Shown here in pieces: positions 1-8,013 of a DNA stretch of 64,000 nt. The position numbers and the translations under genes are program-made. The stretch spans positions 682,001 to 746,000 of the forward strand of contig NZ_LT964854.1 in the NCBI RefSeq assembly GCF_900240305.1, in the 5' to 3' direction. The notes under the pieces were generated by a model. It worked only from the letters and a program-made list of their open reading frames with translations, searched no databases and was not told the origin of the DNA. Position 1 is the stretch's first letter, and every line of letters starts with the position of its first letter. The DNA is from Ottowia massiliensis. Its GTDB lineage: Bacteria > Pseudomonadota > Gammaproteobacteria > Burkholderiales > Burkholderiaceae_C.

Positions 1-187
1 GGCCGTAGCGGCGGGCCGCTTCGTTTTGCGGATACAGGCGCGCGGTGAATTGCGCGGCCGGCGGCGTGGCGGGCTGCACGGCGGCGGGCTGCACGGTCAC
101 GGGTTTGCCGTCCGGCCCCATGGGCACGACGTAGCAGCCAGCCAGCAAGGCGGCGGCGGCCAGGGTGAGGGCAAGGGTTTTGGTCAT
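1..187 (-). CDS. Small lipoprotein, 3' part outside window
   Basis: The first 62 codons of a minus-strand gene are visible. They begin MTKTLALTLAAAALLAGC, a type II signal peptide ending in a lipobox (LAGC, Cys at residue 18), so the product should be a lipid-anchored envelope protein. After the Cys comes a Pro/Val/Ala-rich linker (VQPAAVQPATPPAAQ). A GGAGA ribosome site lies about 8 bases before the ATG. The C-terminal domain is outside the window, so no family or function can be given. The lipobox reading is direct; membrane location is inferred. Confidence 0.72.
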   Translation of the reverse strand, partial: MTKTLALTLAAAALLAGCYVVPMGPDGKPVTVQPAAVQPATPPAAQFTARLYPQNEAARRYG

Positions 188-256
188 GGTGTGGTCTCCA
201 CAGGGGTGAAAGAAACGGGAAATGTATTCAGAAAGAGGAGCTGATTTGGCGGGCGA

Positions 257-314
257 AAAATGGCTCCCGCGCACGTTCTACTAAGACATCATGCTATGAA
301 TCAAGGAGCGAAAT
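257..314 (+). repeat. Family A dispersed repeat, copy 1 (left part missing)
   Basis: Contains the family core in the form CTAAGACATCATGCTAT followed by AAGGAGCGAAA. The left half found in other copies (AGGAGCAAATTCAG...) is not recognisable. It lies between the lipoprotein gene start and the end of the LplT-PlsC gene. Confidence 0.7.
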
Positions 315-327
315 GCGGGCCTTGGCG

Positions 328-2232
328 TCAGTCAATCAGCCCCTGCACGCGCGCTTGCAGATCGCGCGGGCTGGTGGCGTCGCCCGATACGGGCGGCCCC
401 GCGCGCAAGGCCACGCGGTTGAACACGCCGCGCCTGAAGGGGCGGGTCATGGCGCCGGCCTTTTCAATGCGGCTGAAAAACGATCCCCACAGGTTGGACA
501 GGCCCAGCGGCGCCACGGGCACATCTGCCAGGCCCTGCTCGCGGGCGCGGGCCAGAATTTTCATGATGCCGCCCTTGAAGGGCTGCAACTGCCCGTCGCG
601 CGTGATGCCGCCTTCGGGAAAGATGCACACCACTTCGCCCGCTTGCAGCGCGCGCACGGCCTGCTCGAAGGCGGCGTGATAGACCAGCGGCTCTTCATGG
701 TGCGGCGCAATGGGGATGGCGCGCGCCATGCGAAAAACCAGGCCCAGGCCGGGGGCGCGGAAGATGCGGCTGTCCATGATGAAGCGCACATCGCGCGGGC
801 AGGCGGCCATGATCAGCACGGGGTCAATGAAGCTAACGTGGTTGGCCACCAAAAGGGCCGGCCCCGTGGCGGGCACGTGCTCCATGCCCCGCACCTTGAA
901 GCGGTAAGTCAGCCGCGCAATCAGCTTGGCCGCCAGCCGCAGCAGCAGGCCCGGGGCCGTGCGCACGGCGTAAAGGGCTGCCAGCACATTCACCAGCCCC
1001 ACGGCGGCAAACAGCGCCTGCGTGGACAAGCCCGCGCGCAGCAGCAGCGCGGCCAGCACGCTGGCGGCAATCATGAACAGCGCGTTGAGGATGTTGTTGG
1101 CCGCAATCACGCGCGCGCGGCGCTCGGGCGCGGCCTGCGCCTGAATCAGCGCGTAAAGCGGCACGCTGTAGATGCCCGCGCTGAAACTGAGCAGCGCCAG
1201 ATCCGCCATCACGCGCCAGTGGCCGGGGCGGGTCACGAATTCAGCCACGGAAAGCGCCGTGCCACCGGCCACGGCGGGCAGCGCCTGCACGGCGGCATAC
1301 AGGTCAATGGAAAACACGCTCATGCCGATGGCCCCCAGCGGCGCCAGGCCCGGCTCCACGTGCCCTTGCGAGAGCTTTTCGCACCACAGAGAGCCTGCGC
1401 CTATGCCCACTGAAAACACCGTCAGCAAAAGCGCCGCCACCTGCTCGCTGCCATGCAGCGACTCTTTGGCGAAGGCCGGAAAGTTGGCCAGAAACACCGC
1501 GCCAAAGAACCACATCCACGAAATGCCGATGAGCGCCATGAACACCGGCCACTGCTGCCTGGCCAGCGCCAGATTGCGCCAGGTTTCGGCCACGGGGTTC
1601 CAGCAAATTCGCAACTGCGGCGCGGCCGCCGGCGTGGGCGGCACCCCGTGCGAGGCGGCCAGCCCCAGCAGCGCCAGCGCCAGGCAGGCCAGCGCGGCGT
1701 ATTGCGGGCCGTGATCAGGCAGCGCCACCAGCAGGCCGCCTGCCACGCTGCCCAGCAAGATGGCCACGAAAGTGCCCATCTCCACCATGCCGTTGCCGCC
1801 CGTCAGCTCGCTCTCATGCAGATGGCAGGGCAGGTAGGCGTATTTCACGGGGCCGAACAGCGTGGAATGCACGCCCATCAGAAACACGCAGCCCAGCAGC
1901 AAGGCCGCGTCATGCCGCCAAAAGCCCACGGCGGCCAGCAGCATCACGGCCACTTCCAGCCGCTTGATCCACACGATGAGCGCGCGCTTGTTGAACTTGT
2001 CGGCCAGCTGCCCGCTGGTGGCCGACAGCAGCAGAAACGGCAGGATGAACACCGCGCCGATGACCAGCCCCGCCATGTCAGGCGGCAGCCACGCGGCGCC
2101 CAGCTGCCAGGTGGCCATCACGGTGAAAGAGAACTTGAACAGGTTGTCATTGGCCGCGCCGCAAAACTGCGTCCAGAAAAACGGGGCGAAACGGCGCTGG
2201 GCCAGAAGGCCGAACTGGCTGGAATGGCTCAT
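328..2232 (-). CDS. MFS lysophospholipid transporter fused to 1-acylglycerol-phosphate acyltransferase (LplT-PlsC type)
   Basis: A 634-residue two-domain inner-membrane protein. Residues about 10-430 form a 12-helix major facilitator domain like LplT, which flips lysophospholipids across the inner membrane. Residues about 445-625 form a PlsC-type acyltransferase. The HX4D catalytic box is at NHVSFID (His465, Asp470) and the acyl-acceptor block at FPEGG (538-542). Together they suggest import and re-acylation of lysophospholipids, the job done by LplT plus Aas in enterics. The AMP-ligase third domain of some longer homologues is absent. It stands alone, with a family A repeat downstream. Confidence 0.88.
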   Translation of the reverse strand: MSHSSQFGLLAQRRFAPFFWTQFCGAANDNLFKFSFTVMATWQLGAAWLPPDMAGLVIGAVFILPFLLLSATSGQLADKFNKRALIVWIKRLEVAVMLLAAVGFWRHDAALLLGCVFLMGVHSTLFGPVKYAYLPCHLHESELTGGNGMVEMGTFVAILLGSVAGGLLVALPDHGPQYAALACLALALLGLAASHGVPPTPAAAPQLRICWNPVAETWRNLALARQQWPVFMALIGISWMWFFGAVFLANFPAFAKESLHGSEQVAALLLTVFSVGIGAGSLWCEKLSQGHVEPGLAPLGAIGMSVFSIDLYAAVQALPAVAGGTALSVAEFVTRPGHWRVMADLALLSFSAGIYSVPLYALIQAQAAPERRARVIAANNILNALFMIAASVLAALLLRAGLSTQALFAAVGLVNVLAALYAVRTAPGLLLRLAAKLIARLTYRFKVRGMEHVPATGPALLVANHVSFIDPVLIMAACPRDVRFIMDSRIFRAPGLGLVFRMARAIPIAPHHEEPLVYHAAFEQAVRALQAGEVVCIFPEGGITRDGQLQPFKGGIMKILARAREQGLADVPVAPLGLSNLWGSFFSRIEKAGAMTRPFRRGVFNRVALRAGPPVSGDATSPRDLQARVQGLID

Positions 2233-2310
2233 TTTTTTGCAGGAAATCTGAATCGGTCGGAAGCGCTGCCGCAGGCTGGGTTTGCGGGGCCAAACCGGCC
2301 CCTGGCCCTT

Positions 2311-2344
2311 GTGGAATGGGCGCGGACAGCTATCTTTTTTGAAG
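2311..2344 (-). repeat. Family B dispersed repeat, copy 1
   Basis: On the minus strand it reads GATAGCTGTCCGCGCCCATTCCAC, the core of family B. It covers the last codons of the ceramidase-like gene, so its C-terminal tail (after about residue 280) is repeat-derived. Confidence 0.6.
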
Positions 2345-3187
2345 TTCTGGCGGGTTGAAAGCGTGTATCTGAAGCGCGCGGATTGTGTCAGTGTGTCGGC
2401 CGCGCCCGTGCAGCCTTTTGAGCGCCGCCAGCACCGGCCAGGCCGCCGCCGCAGCGGCCACGTGCTTGAGGCTGTGGCCTGAAATCACGCCATGCAGCGC
2501 GTGAAACACCGCGTGATCGCCCATCTCCAGCGCCTTGGCAAGGGCGTAGATGCCCAGCACGCCCAGCGTGGAAAAGCCCAGCGCTCCTGCGTGAGCCTTT
2601 GCATCCGGACTGAACGGACTGAACGGACTGTGTGGGCGGCGCAGCGCCAGCAGCGCCAGCAGCAGCGCGCCGCCCGCTTGCAGCACGGCCCAGGGCGTCA
2701 TGTTGCCCGTGCGCCAGTCCCACACGGCCGCCAGCGGCCCCAGCGCCAAAAGCAGCGCGGCCAGCGCCAGGCCCGCGCGGCCGCTCACGCGGTCTGCCGC
2801 CGCCAGGCCCACGACGCCCGCAAAGGCCACGGCCATGCCCGCGCGGTCCAGCGCCAGCCCGGCGTTTTCAGGGTGCAAGTGGTAGATGCCCGAGCACAGC
2901 GCCGTCAGCACCAGCCCCGCGAAAAACAGCGCGGCCAGCATGCGCTGCGGCTGCGCCAGCCCCGTGGCGCGGCGCAGCCAGGCCAGGCCCCACGCACCGG
3001 CCAGCGCAAAGGGCAGGTTGGTGAGCACGTCCATCGCAAACGGCAGCCCGCCCAGCGCGCGCTGATCGGCAAAGTGGTGATAGTGCGCGGGCAAATGCGT
3101 GGCCGGCGCCAGCGCGGCCAGCGCCACAAGACCCAGCGTCAGGCCCAGCGTCAGGCGCTCGGCGGCGGCAGTGGAAAGGTGTTTCAT
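2330..3187 (-). CDS. Alkaline ceramidase-like (CREST superfamily) membrane protein
   Basis: A 285-residue protein with about seven hydrophobic segments. It has the residues expected of the CREST superfamily of membrane hydrolases: Ser99-x3-His103 (SGIYH), Asp114 (LDRAG) and a late HxxxH pair, His238/His242 (GHSLKH). These normally hold a zinc ion and cut amide bonds in sphingoid lipids. Bacterial members are mostly uncharacterised, so a ceramidase reaction is inferred from motif only; another membrane amide or ester substrate is possible. The last residues run into a family B repeat. It is divergent from the XRE regulator at 3327. Confidence 0.65.
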   Translation of the reverse strand: MKHLSTAAAERLTLGLTLGLVALAALAPATHLPAHYHHFADQRALGGLPFAMDVLTNLPFALAGAWGLAWLRRATGLAQPQRMLAALFFAGLVLTALCSGIYHLHPENAGLALDRAGMAVAFAGVVGLAAADRVSGRAGLALAALLLALGPLAAVWDWRTGNMTPWAVLQAGGALLLALLALRRPHSPFSPFSPDAKAHAGALGFSTLGVLGIYALAKALEMGDHAVFHALHGVISGHSLKHVAAAAAAWPVLAALKRLHGRGRHTDTIRALQIHAFNPPELQKR

Positions 3188-3326
3188 GGCTTGTTCCTTT
3201 GGATGGGGATGAAACAGCGGGTAAAACCGCGGATGCCGCGCAGTCTGGGGGCGAACGCCGCAAAAAGCCGCAAAATATGCGACTTGAACGCCAAGTCTGA
3301 ACCTGTAGTATCAAAATCAAATACTC

Positions 3327-4058
3327 ATGAGCACCACCGCCGACCTCATCGCCGCCCTGAAAAAAGAACTCAAGGCCGCGCAAATGACTTACGCCGATCT
3401 GGCGCGGCAGCTGAACCTGGCCGAATCCAGCGTCAAGCGCATGCTGGCGCGCGGCGACATGCCGCTTTCGCGCATCGACGCCATCTGCCGCGCCCTGCGG
3501 CTGGACTTCGCCGAGCTGGCCCGCCGCGTGGCCGAGGCGCAGCCGCTGCTCAAGGAGCTGACGCTGGAGCAGGAAAAAGCCGTGGTGGCCGACGAAAAGC
3601 TGCTGCTCGTGTCCATCTGCGTGCTCAGCCAGTGGACGCTGGAGCAAATGACCGGCGCCTACCGCCTGACCGAGGCCGAATGCGTGAAATGCCTGGCGCA
3701 GCTGGACCGCATCGGCATCATCGACCTCAAGCCCGGCAACCGCTACCGCCTCAAGCTCGCCAAGGCCTTCCGCTGGCGGCCGCACGGGCCGGTGATGAAC
3801 TTTTTCCGCGACAACGTGGCGCTGGACTACTACAGCGGCGGCTTTGACGGCCCCGCCGAAGGGCTGCTGCTGGTGCACGGCAGCGTCAGCCGCAGCCTGG
3901 CGCCGGTGTTTCTGGAACGCTTGCAGCGCGTGGCGCAAGACTTTGCCCAGCAGCACCTGGCCGACCAGAAGCTGCCCGAGGCCGCGCGCGAGGGCTACAC
4001 GCTCGTGCTCGCCATGCGGCGCTGGGAATTCGATGCCTTCATGCGGCTGCGCAGGTGA
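3327..4058 (+). CDS. XRE-family transcriptional regulator
   Basis: A 243-residue protein. Residues about 4-65 form a Cro/CI-type helix-turn-helix (YADLARQLNLAESSVKRML is the recognition unit). The rest is an uncharacterised C-terminal domain with a winged-helix-like stretch (about 100-145). It overlaps the MATE gene by 4 bases (GTGA), so the two are probably co-transcribed and the regulator may control the pump or the divergent ceramidase-like gene. No operator could be picked out in the 139-base divergent spacer, which includes an AT-rich stretch near 3300-3325. Confidence 0.8.
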   Translation: MSTTADLIAALKKELKAAQMTYADLARQLNLAESSVKRMLARGDMPLSRIDAICRALRLDFAELARRVAEAQPLLKELTLEQEKAVVADEKLLLVSICVLSQWTLEQMTGAYRLTEAECVKCLAQLDRIGIIDLKPGNRYRLKLAKAFRWRPHGPVMNFFRDNVALDYYSGGFDGPAEGLLLVHGSVSRSLAPVFLERLQRVAQDFAQQHLADQKLPEAAREGYTLVLAMRRWEFDAFMRLRR

Positions 4059-5452
4059 GCATGGCGCGCCAGCCTGAACACCCCGCCCGCCCCGCCAACG
4101 CCGCCCGGAGCCGGGGCGGCGAGCTGGCCGCCATCGCCCGCCACGCCGCCGTGGTGCTGGCCGGGCAGCTGGCCGCCGTGGCCTTTGGCCTGGCCGACAC
4201 GCTCATTGCCGGGCGCTACTCGCAAGACGCGCTGGCCGCGCTGTCTGTCAGCGTGGCCGTTTACGTGACCGTGCAGGTGGGCCTGATGGGCCTGTTGCAG
4301 GCCCTGCTGCCCGTGTGGGCCGAGCTGCGCGGCGCGGGCCGCCTGCGGCAGCTGGGCCAGTCGGTGCGCCAGTCGCTTTACCTGCTGGCCGCCGCCAGCG
4401 CGCTGGGCATGGCCGTGCTGCTCATGCCCGGCCCCCTGCTGGACGCCGCGCAAGTGCCCGAGGCCTTGCAGGCCGAAGCGCGCCGCTACCTGGCCGTGCA
4501 AGCCTGGGCGCTGCCGCCCGCGCTGTTTTTCCGCCTCTACAGCACGCTCAACCAGAGCCTGGGGCAGCCCCGGCTGGTCACGGCCCTGCAAATTGGCGCG
4601 GTGCTGCCCAAGGCGGCCCTTTCGGCCTGGTTCACCTTTGGCGGCCTGGGCGTGCCCGCGCAAGGCGCGGCAGGCTGCGCCTGGGCCACGCTGGCCGTTT
4701 ACGCGGGCCTCATGCTCGCCGCGCTGGCGCTGCTGCGCGGGCGGCCCCTGTATGCGCCCTACGCCATCTGGCAAAAGCCGGAGCGGCCCGACTGGCGGCA
4801 GCTTGCCGCCTTCTTGCGCCTGGGCGTGCCCGCTGCGCTGGCGGTCGTGGTGGAAGTGACCTCGTTCACCTTCATGGCCCTGCTCGTCGCCCGCCTGGGC
4901 GCACTGGCCGCCGCCAGCCACCAAATCGCCGCCAGCGTGGCCACCGTGGTCTTCATGGCCCCGCTGGCGCTGGGCATTGCCGCCAGCGCCCGCATCAGCC
5001 ACTGGCTGGGCGCGGGCCAGCCCGCCCGCGCGCGCCACGCCGCCGCCGTGGGCATAGCCGCAACGGCCGTGCTGGCCGCCTGCACCGCCAGCCTCATCGC
5101 CCTGGCTGCCGGCCCCATCGCGCGGCTGTATGTGGGCGACGCCGCCATTGCTGCCGCCGCGGCCGCGCTGCTGCCCGCCGTGGCCGCCTACCACCTGGGC
5201 GACGCCCTTCAGGCCGCCAGCCTCTTCGCGCTGCGCAGCTACCGCATCACCACCCTGCCCTTCGTCATCTACGCCGTGCTGCTGTGGGGCCTGGGCCTGC
5301 CCGCGGGCCATGCCCTGGCCTTCACCGGCCTGGGGCCTTGGCCCGCCTGGCGCTCGCCCCTGGCCTTCTGGTGCGCCATCGCCCTGGCCCAAGGCCTGAC
5401 GGGCCTGACCCTGGCGGCCACGCTGTGGCGCGCGGCACTGAAAAAACGCTGA
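4055..5452 (+). CDS. MATE family efflux transporter
   Basis: A 465-residue integral membrane protein with 12 predicted helices and the two-fold MatE layout (repeats at about 30-190 and 255-420). MATE proteins export cationic drugs or metabolites by Na+ or H+ antiport. The first start is GTG at 4055, overlapping the regulator's TGA; an ATG at 4061 is an equally good alternative. Translational coupling to the regulator is likely. The substrate cannot be read from sequence. The sequence is extremely Ala/Leu-rich and GC-rich, like its neighbours. Confidence 0.85.
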   Translation: MSMARQPEHPARPANAARSRGGELAAIARHAAVVLAGQLAAVAFGLADTLIAGRYSQDALAALSVSVAVYVTVQVGLMGLLQALLPVWAELRGAGRLRQLGQSVRQSLYLLAAASALGMAVLLMPGPLLDAAQVPEALQAEARRYLAVQAWALPPALFFRLYSTLNQSLGQPRLVTALQIGAVLPKAALSAWFTFGGLGVPAQGAAGCAWATLAVYAGLMLAALALLRGRPLYAPYAIWQKPERPDWRQLAAFLRLGVPAALAVVVEVTSFTFMALLVARLGALAAASHQIAASVATVVFMAPLALGIAASARISHWLGAGQPARARHAAAVGIAATAVLAACTASLIALAAGPIARLYVGDAAIAAAAAALLPAVAAYHLGDALQAASLFALRSYRITTLPFVIYAVLLWGLGLPAGHALAFTGLGPWPAWRSPLAFWCAIALAQGLTGLTLAATLWRAALKKR

Positions 5453-5485
5453 AAACCAAGCCCCAGGCTTCGCGCATTTCGCTCT

Positions 5486-5571
5486 TTTTGCGAGAGCAAA
5501 TTTCAGGCCCTCAAAAACGCCCCTGTCGCACAGTTCGACGGGACCTGCCGCTATCGAGAAAGTAGCGAAAA
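5486..5571 (+). repeat. Family A dispersed repeat, divergent copy
   Basis: Has the framework AGAGCAAATTTCAGG ... GTCGCACAGTTCGACGGGAC ... GCTATCGAGAAAGTAGCGAAA. It belongs to the 'GGGAC' subtype also seen near 15984 and 53437. It lies between the convergent MATE and Fic genes. Confidence 0.6.
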
Positions 5572-5634
5572 AGAGGGCTTACGGGGCGCGGCCTGCGGCA
5601 AAAACCGGTTTGCGGCCAGACTTTGAACCAGCTC

Positions 5635-6627
5635 CTATACCCGCACTTTGCGCATCAGGGGCTCAAAGCGGTAAATCGCTGGGCGCTGCCCGGCAGGCTC
5701 GCGCACGGTTTCCAGCGGCCCTTGTTGCAGCAGCACGCGGCTGAAACGCGCGGCTGTCTGCCCCGGGATGCCCGCGTTGCGGATGAAGCGGCTGTTGCTG
5801 GAAACCGGATTGGCAAACAAGTAGTCCAGCGCCGCCACGGCATGCCTGGACGCAAGCACGTCGGCAAAGCGCGGCTTCATCTCTTCATAAAGGTCGCGGA
5901 TGCCCTGCGCTGCGGCCAGATTCGCCTCGGCCTGCCGCGCCACGGCTTCCAGGAAGAAGGCGCACCAGCCGTCCCAGTCCCCTTGCGCGGACACATTGCG
6001 CAGGCGTTGCACATACTCATCCTTGTGGTCTTCAAGGTAGCGGCTGATGCAAAAGTGCGGCTCGGCAATCGCCCGGCCGCGCCACAGCATCAGCGTGATC
6101 AGCATCCGGCCCAGGCGGCCATTGCCGTCTTCAAACGGATGCAGCGCCTCGAATTCGGCATGCGCCAGCGCCGTGCGCAGCAGCACGGGCATGGTCTCGT
6201 CATCCATCAGGCGAAACAGCGCTTGCATGCCGCCGGGCAAATGCTCCGGCGCCACTGGCACAAAGCTCACCTGGCCGCTTCCGCGTTCGCCCACGTAGTT
6301 CTGCTCGTGTTTGTAGGCTCCGGGCGACTTGCCGGCCCCGCGCCCAAAGGAAAGCAGCTGCCGGTGCATGCTTTTGAGCAGCGATTCGGACAAGGGGCGC
6401 CCCTCCTGCATCATGGCTTGCGCCGTATTCATGGCCCGGCGATAGAGGGCTGTTTCCACCGCGTCAGAACGCAGCTCGCGCAACGGCGCCACGAACAGCT
6501 CGCTGTTGTGCAGGCCGCGCAGCATCTGGTCATGGCGCGCCAGCGCCGCCGTGGCGTCCAGCAGCCCCTGCATCCATCGCGCGTAATTTGGCGCACCAGG
6601 CGGAAACTGCCCCAAGTGATAGGGCAT
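5635..6627 (-). CDS. Fic family protein (probable AMP-transferase)
   Basis: A 330-residue protein with the canonical Fic motif HPFEDGNGRLGR (163-174; catalytic His163). The Fic/DOC core spans about 85-235, followed by a winged-helix-like C-terminus. Fic enzymes usually transfer AMP to a hydroxyl side chain of a target protein. The start is ATG with AGGAG 8 bases before it. In most proteins of this subclass an inhibitory helix with an (S/T)xxxE(G/N) motif precedes the Fic core; here only a short ELRSDAVETALYRR stretch links the N-terminus to the next helix and the motif is not seen. No antitoxin gene is adjacent. The target is unknown. Confidence 0.85.
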   Translation of the reverse strand: MPYHLGQFPPGAPNYARWMQGLLDATAALARHDQMLRGLHNSELFVAPLRELRSDAVETALYRRAMNTAQAMMQEGRPLSESLLKSMHRQLLSFGRGAGKSPGAYKHEQNYVGERGSGQVSFVPVAPEHLPGGMQALFRLMDDETMPVLLRTALAHAEFEALHPFEDGNGRLGRMLITLMLWRGRAIAEPHFCISRYLEDHKDEYVQRLRNVSAQGDWDGWCAFFLEAVARQAEANLAAAQGIRDLYEEMKPRFADVLASRHAVAALDYLFANPVSSNSRFIRNAGIPGQTAARFSRVLLQQGPLETVREPAGQRPAIYRFEPLMRKVRV

Positions 6628-6876
6628 GCCTTATCTCCTGCGATCTGCATTGCCATTAAAAAACGCAATCACATGAACGACAACGCGATTTGTGCTTGCG
6701 CCATCAAGAGCAAACCGTGTTGTCATTCAGATTGGGCGGCAAATGAATGACAAACAAGCGCATGCTGGCGTGCGGCGGCGCGGCACATGAAAGCGCCCGG
6801 CCCGCCGCGCTTGAATGCGGCGCGACCAGTCTCATCTTCAACACTTCACCGCAACTCCAGAAGAAAGGAAACAGCC

Positions 6877-7074
6877 ATGACACACCAATTCACCGTCGAG
6901 GGCATGACCTGCGGCCACTGCGAAGCCGCCGTCACCCGCGCCATCAAACAGCTGGACGCCGCCGCGCAAGTGAGCATCGACCGCGCGCAAAAGAGCGTGC
7001 GCGTGGAATCCGGCCAGCCGCGCGAGGCGCTGGCCGCCGCCATCCGCGAAGAAGGTTACGAAGTGCTGGCCTGA
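6877..7074 (+). CDS. Heavy-metal-associated (CopZ-like) chaperone
   Basis: A 65-residue HMA-domain protein with the metal-binding loop GMTCGHC (Cys12, Cys15) and a full beta-alpha-beta-beta-alpha-beta length. Such cytosolic proteins carry Cu(I) to P-type ATPases or sensors. It starts at the ATG at 6877, preceded by AAAGGAAACA. No copA ATPase or cueR lies next to it; the nearest copper-related gene is the TonB receptor at 51279. Copper is the usual ligand of the CxxC form, but other soft metals cannot be excluded. Confidence 0.88.
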   Translation: MTHQFTVEGMTCGHCEAAVTRAIKQLDAAAQVSIDRAQKSVRVESGQPREALAAAIREEGYEVLA

Positions 7075-7159
7075 AAACCGGCCCCGGCCCTGCCCGCCGC
7101 CCGGCCGCAAACGCTGGAGCAAGCGGAAGAACGGGCGGGAAAGAGTGGATCAGCAGCGC

Positions 7160-7244
7160 TTTTTCGCTCCTTTATCCATAGCATGATGTCCTAGTAGAAA
7201 CTGCGCAGACGGGCGTTTTAGCCCCTTGAATTTGCTCCTGTTTT
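7160..7244 (-). repeat. Family A dispersed repeat, copy 2
   Basis: Full-length copy, minus orientation: TTCGCTCC ... ATAGCATGATGTCCTAG ... TTGAATTTGCTCCTGTTTT. It lies in the 323-base convergent spacer between the CopZ-like gene and the zinc-ribbon gene. I see nothing else in the rest of that spacer (7245-7397). Confidence 0.8.
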
Positions 7245-7397
7245 GGACATGGCCTGGCGGGTGGGACTGGCTCTAAAACCCCGCCCGCCATCCACTGGTC
7301 GCGCCTGGGCCTTCCGCTGACGGCCATGCGGCGCAGGCCAGGATTGGCCCCACCCAAGGCCGCGCTTCGTCCTCACGGCCCAATCATGAACAGGCGC

Positions 7398-7940
7398 TCA
7401 AGGCCGGTTCAGCCATTGCAGGATGAGGTTGCGCTTGGGGTGGCCCTGCAGCCATTCGCGCAGCGCCTGCGTCTTGGCTGCGTCTTCTTCGCCCAGTTGC
7501 TGGCGCAGGCGCTCGCGGGCGGTCTGGGCCTGCTGCTCGGCGCGGATGCGGTGCTGCCAGGCTTGCGTGAAGATGCGGGGCACGTGACGGCTCAATTGCA
7601 GCGCGCGCAGCAGACGCCACTCGCCGCCGTCCAGCCAGGCTTCGTCGCAGGCGGGGCACAAATCCAGTGCGTTGCTCACGCCGTGGCCAATGCGGTAGCG
7701 GCTCATGAGGCGGCTGCATTTGGGGCAGCACAGGGCGCGCTGGCCGTCGGGCACGGGCTGCACGTCAGCGGCTGGGGCGCCGGCTTCGGCATCCTGCGGC
7801 AGCGGGGCGCGCTCCGCCCAGTCACGGTAATGGGCCAGGCCCACGAGCGCGCCCTGGCAGCTCTGGCAGCTTTCGCCAACCAGGCCGTCCTCCAGCCGGG
7901 CGGCGCGCAGCAATGTGGTTTGGCAGCGGGGGCAATACAT
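7398..7940 (-). CDS. Zinc-ribbon protein (zf-TFIIB type)
   Basis: About 180 residues with two treble-clef or zinc-ribbon pairs: MYCPRC ... CQSC near the N-terminus and CCPKC ... CPAC near residues 70-105. The second is followed by the Asp-Gly-Gly-Glu-Trp pattern (WLDGGEW) typical of zf-TFIIB proteins. The C-terminus is helical and charged. I place the start at the ATG at 7940 because the region just upstream is the terminator of the preceding gene; a TTG at 7991 would put coding sequence through that hairpin. The function of this family is unknown. Confidence 0.7.
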   Translation of the reverse strand: MYCPRCQTTLLRAARLEDGLVGESCQSCQGALVGLAHYRDWAERAPLPQDAEAGAPAADVQPVPDGQRALCCPKCSRLMSRYRIGHGVSNALDLCPACDEAWLDGGEWRLLRALQLSRHVPRIFTQAWQHRIRAEQQAQTARERLRQQLGEEDAAKTQALREWLQGHPKRNLILQWLNRP

Positions 7941-7952
7941 GATTTGTCCGAT

Positions 7953-7983
7953 AAAAAACCGCCACGGCGGCAGGCCGTGGCGG
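7953..7983 (-). terminator. Rho-independent terminator of the protease gene
   Basis: On the minus strand a 9-bp stem CCGCCACGG / CCGTGGCGG with a 7-base loop is followed by TTTTTT. It lies 31 bases after the protease stop and 13 bases before the zinc-ribbon ATG. Confidence 0.85.
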
Positions 7984-8013
7984 CGTTTCAATGCGCCTTG
8001 GAGAGGCTGCGGT

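Noticed and set aside
313..1413. Long plus-strand open frame opposite the LplT-PlsC gene, rich in Arg, Gly, Gln and His
   Set aside because: A GC-rich antisense shadow; the minus-strand frame has two complete conserved domains.
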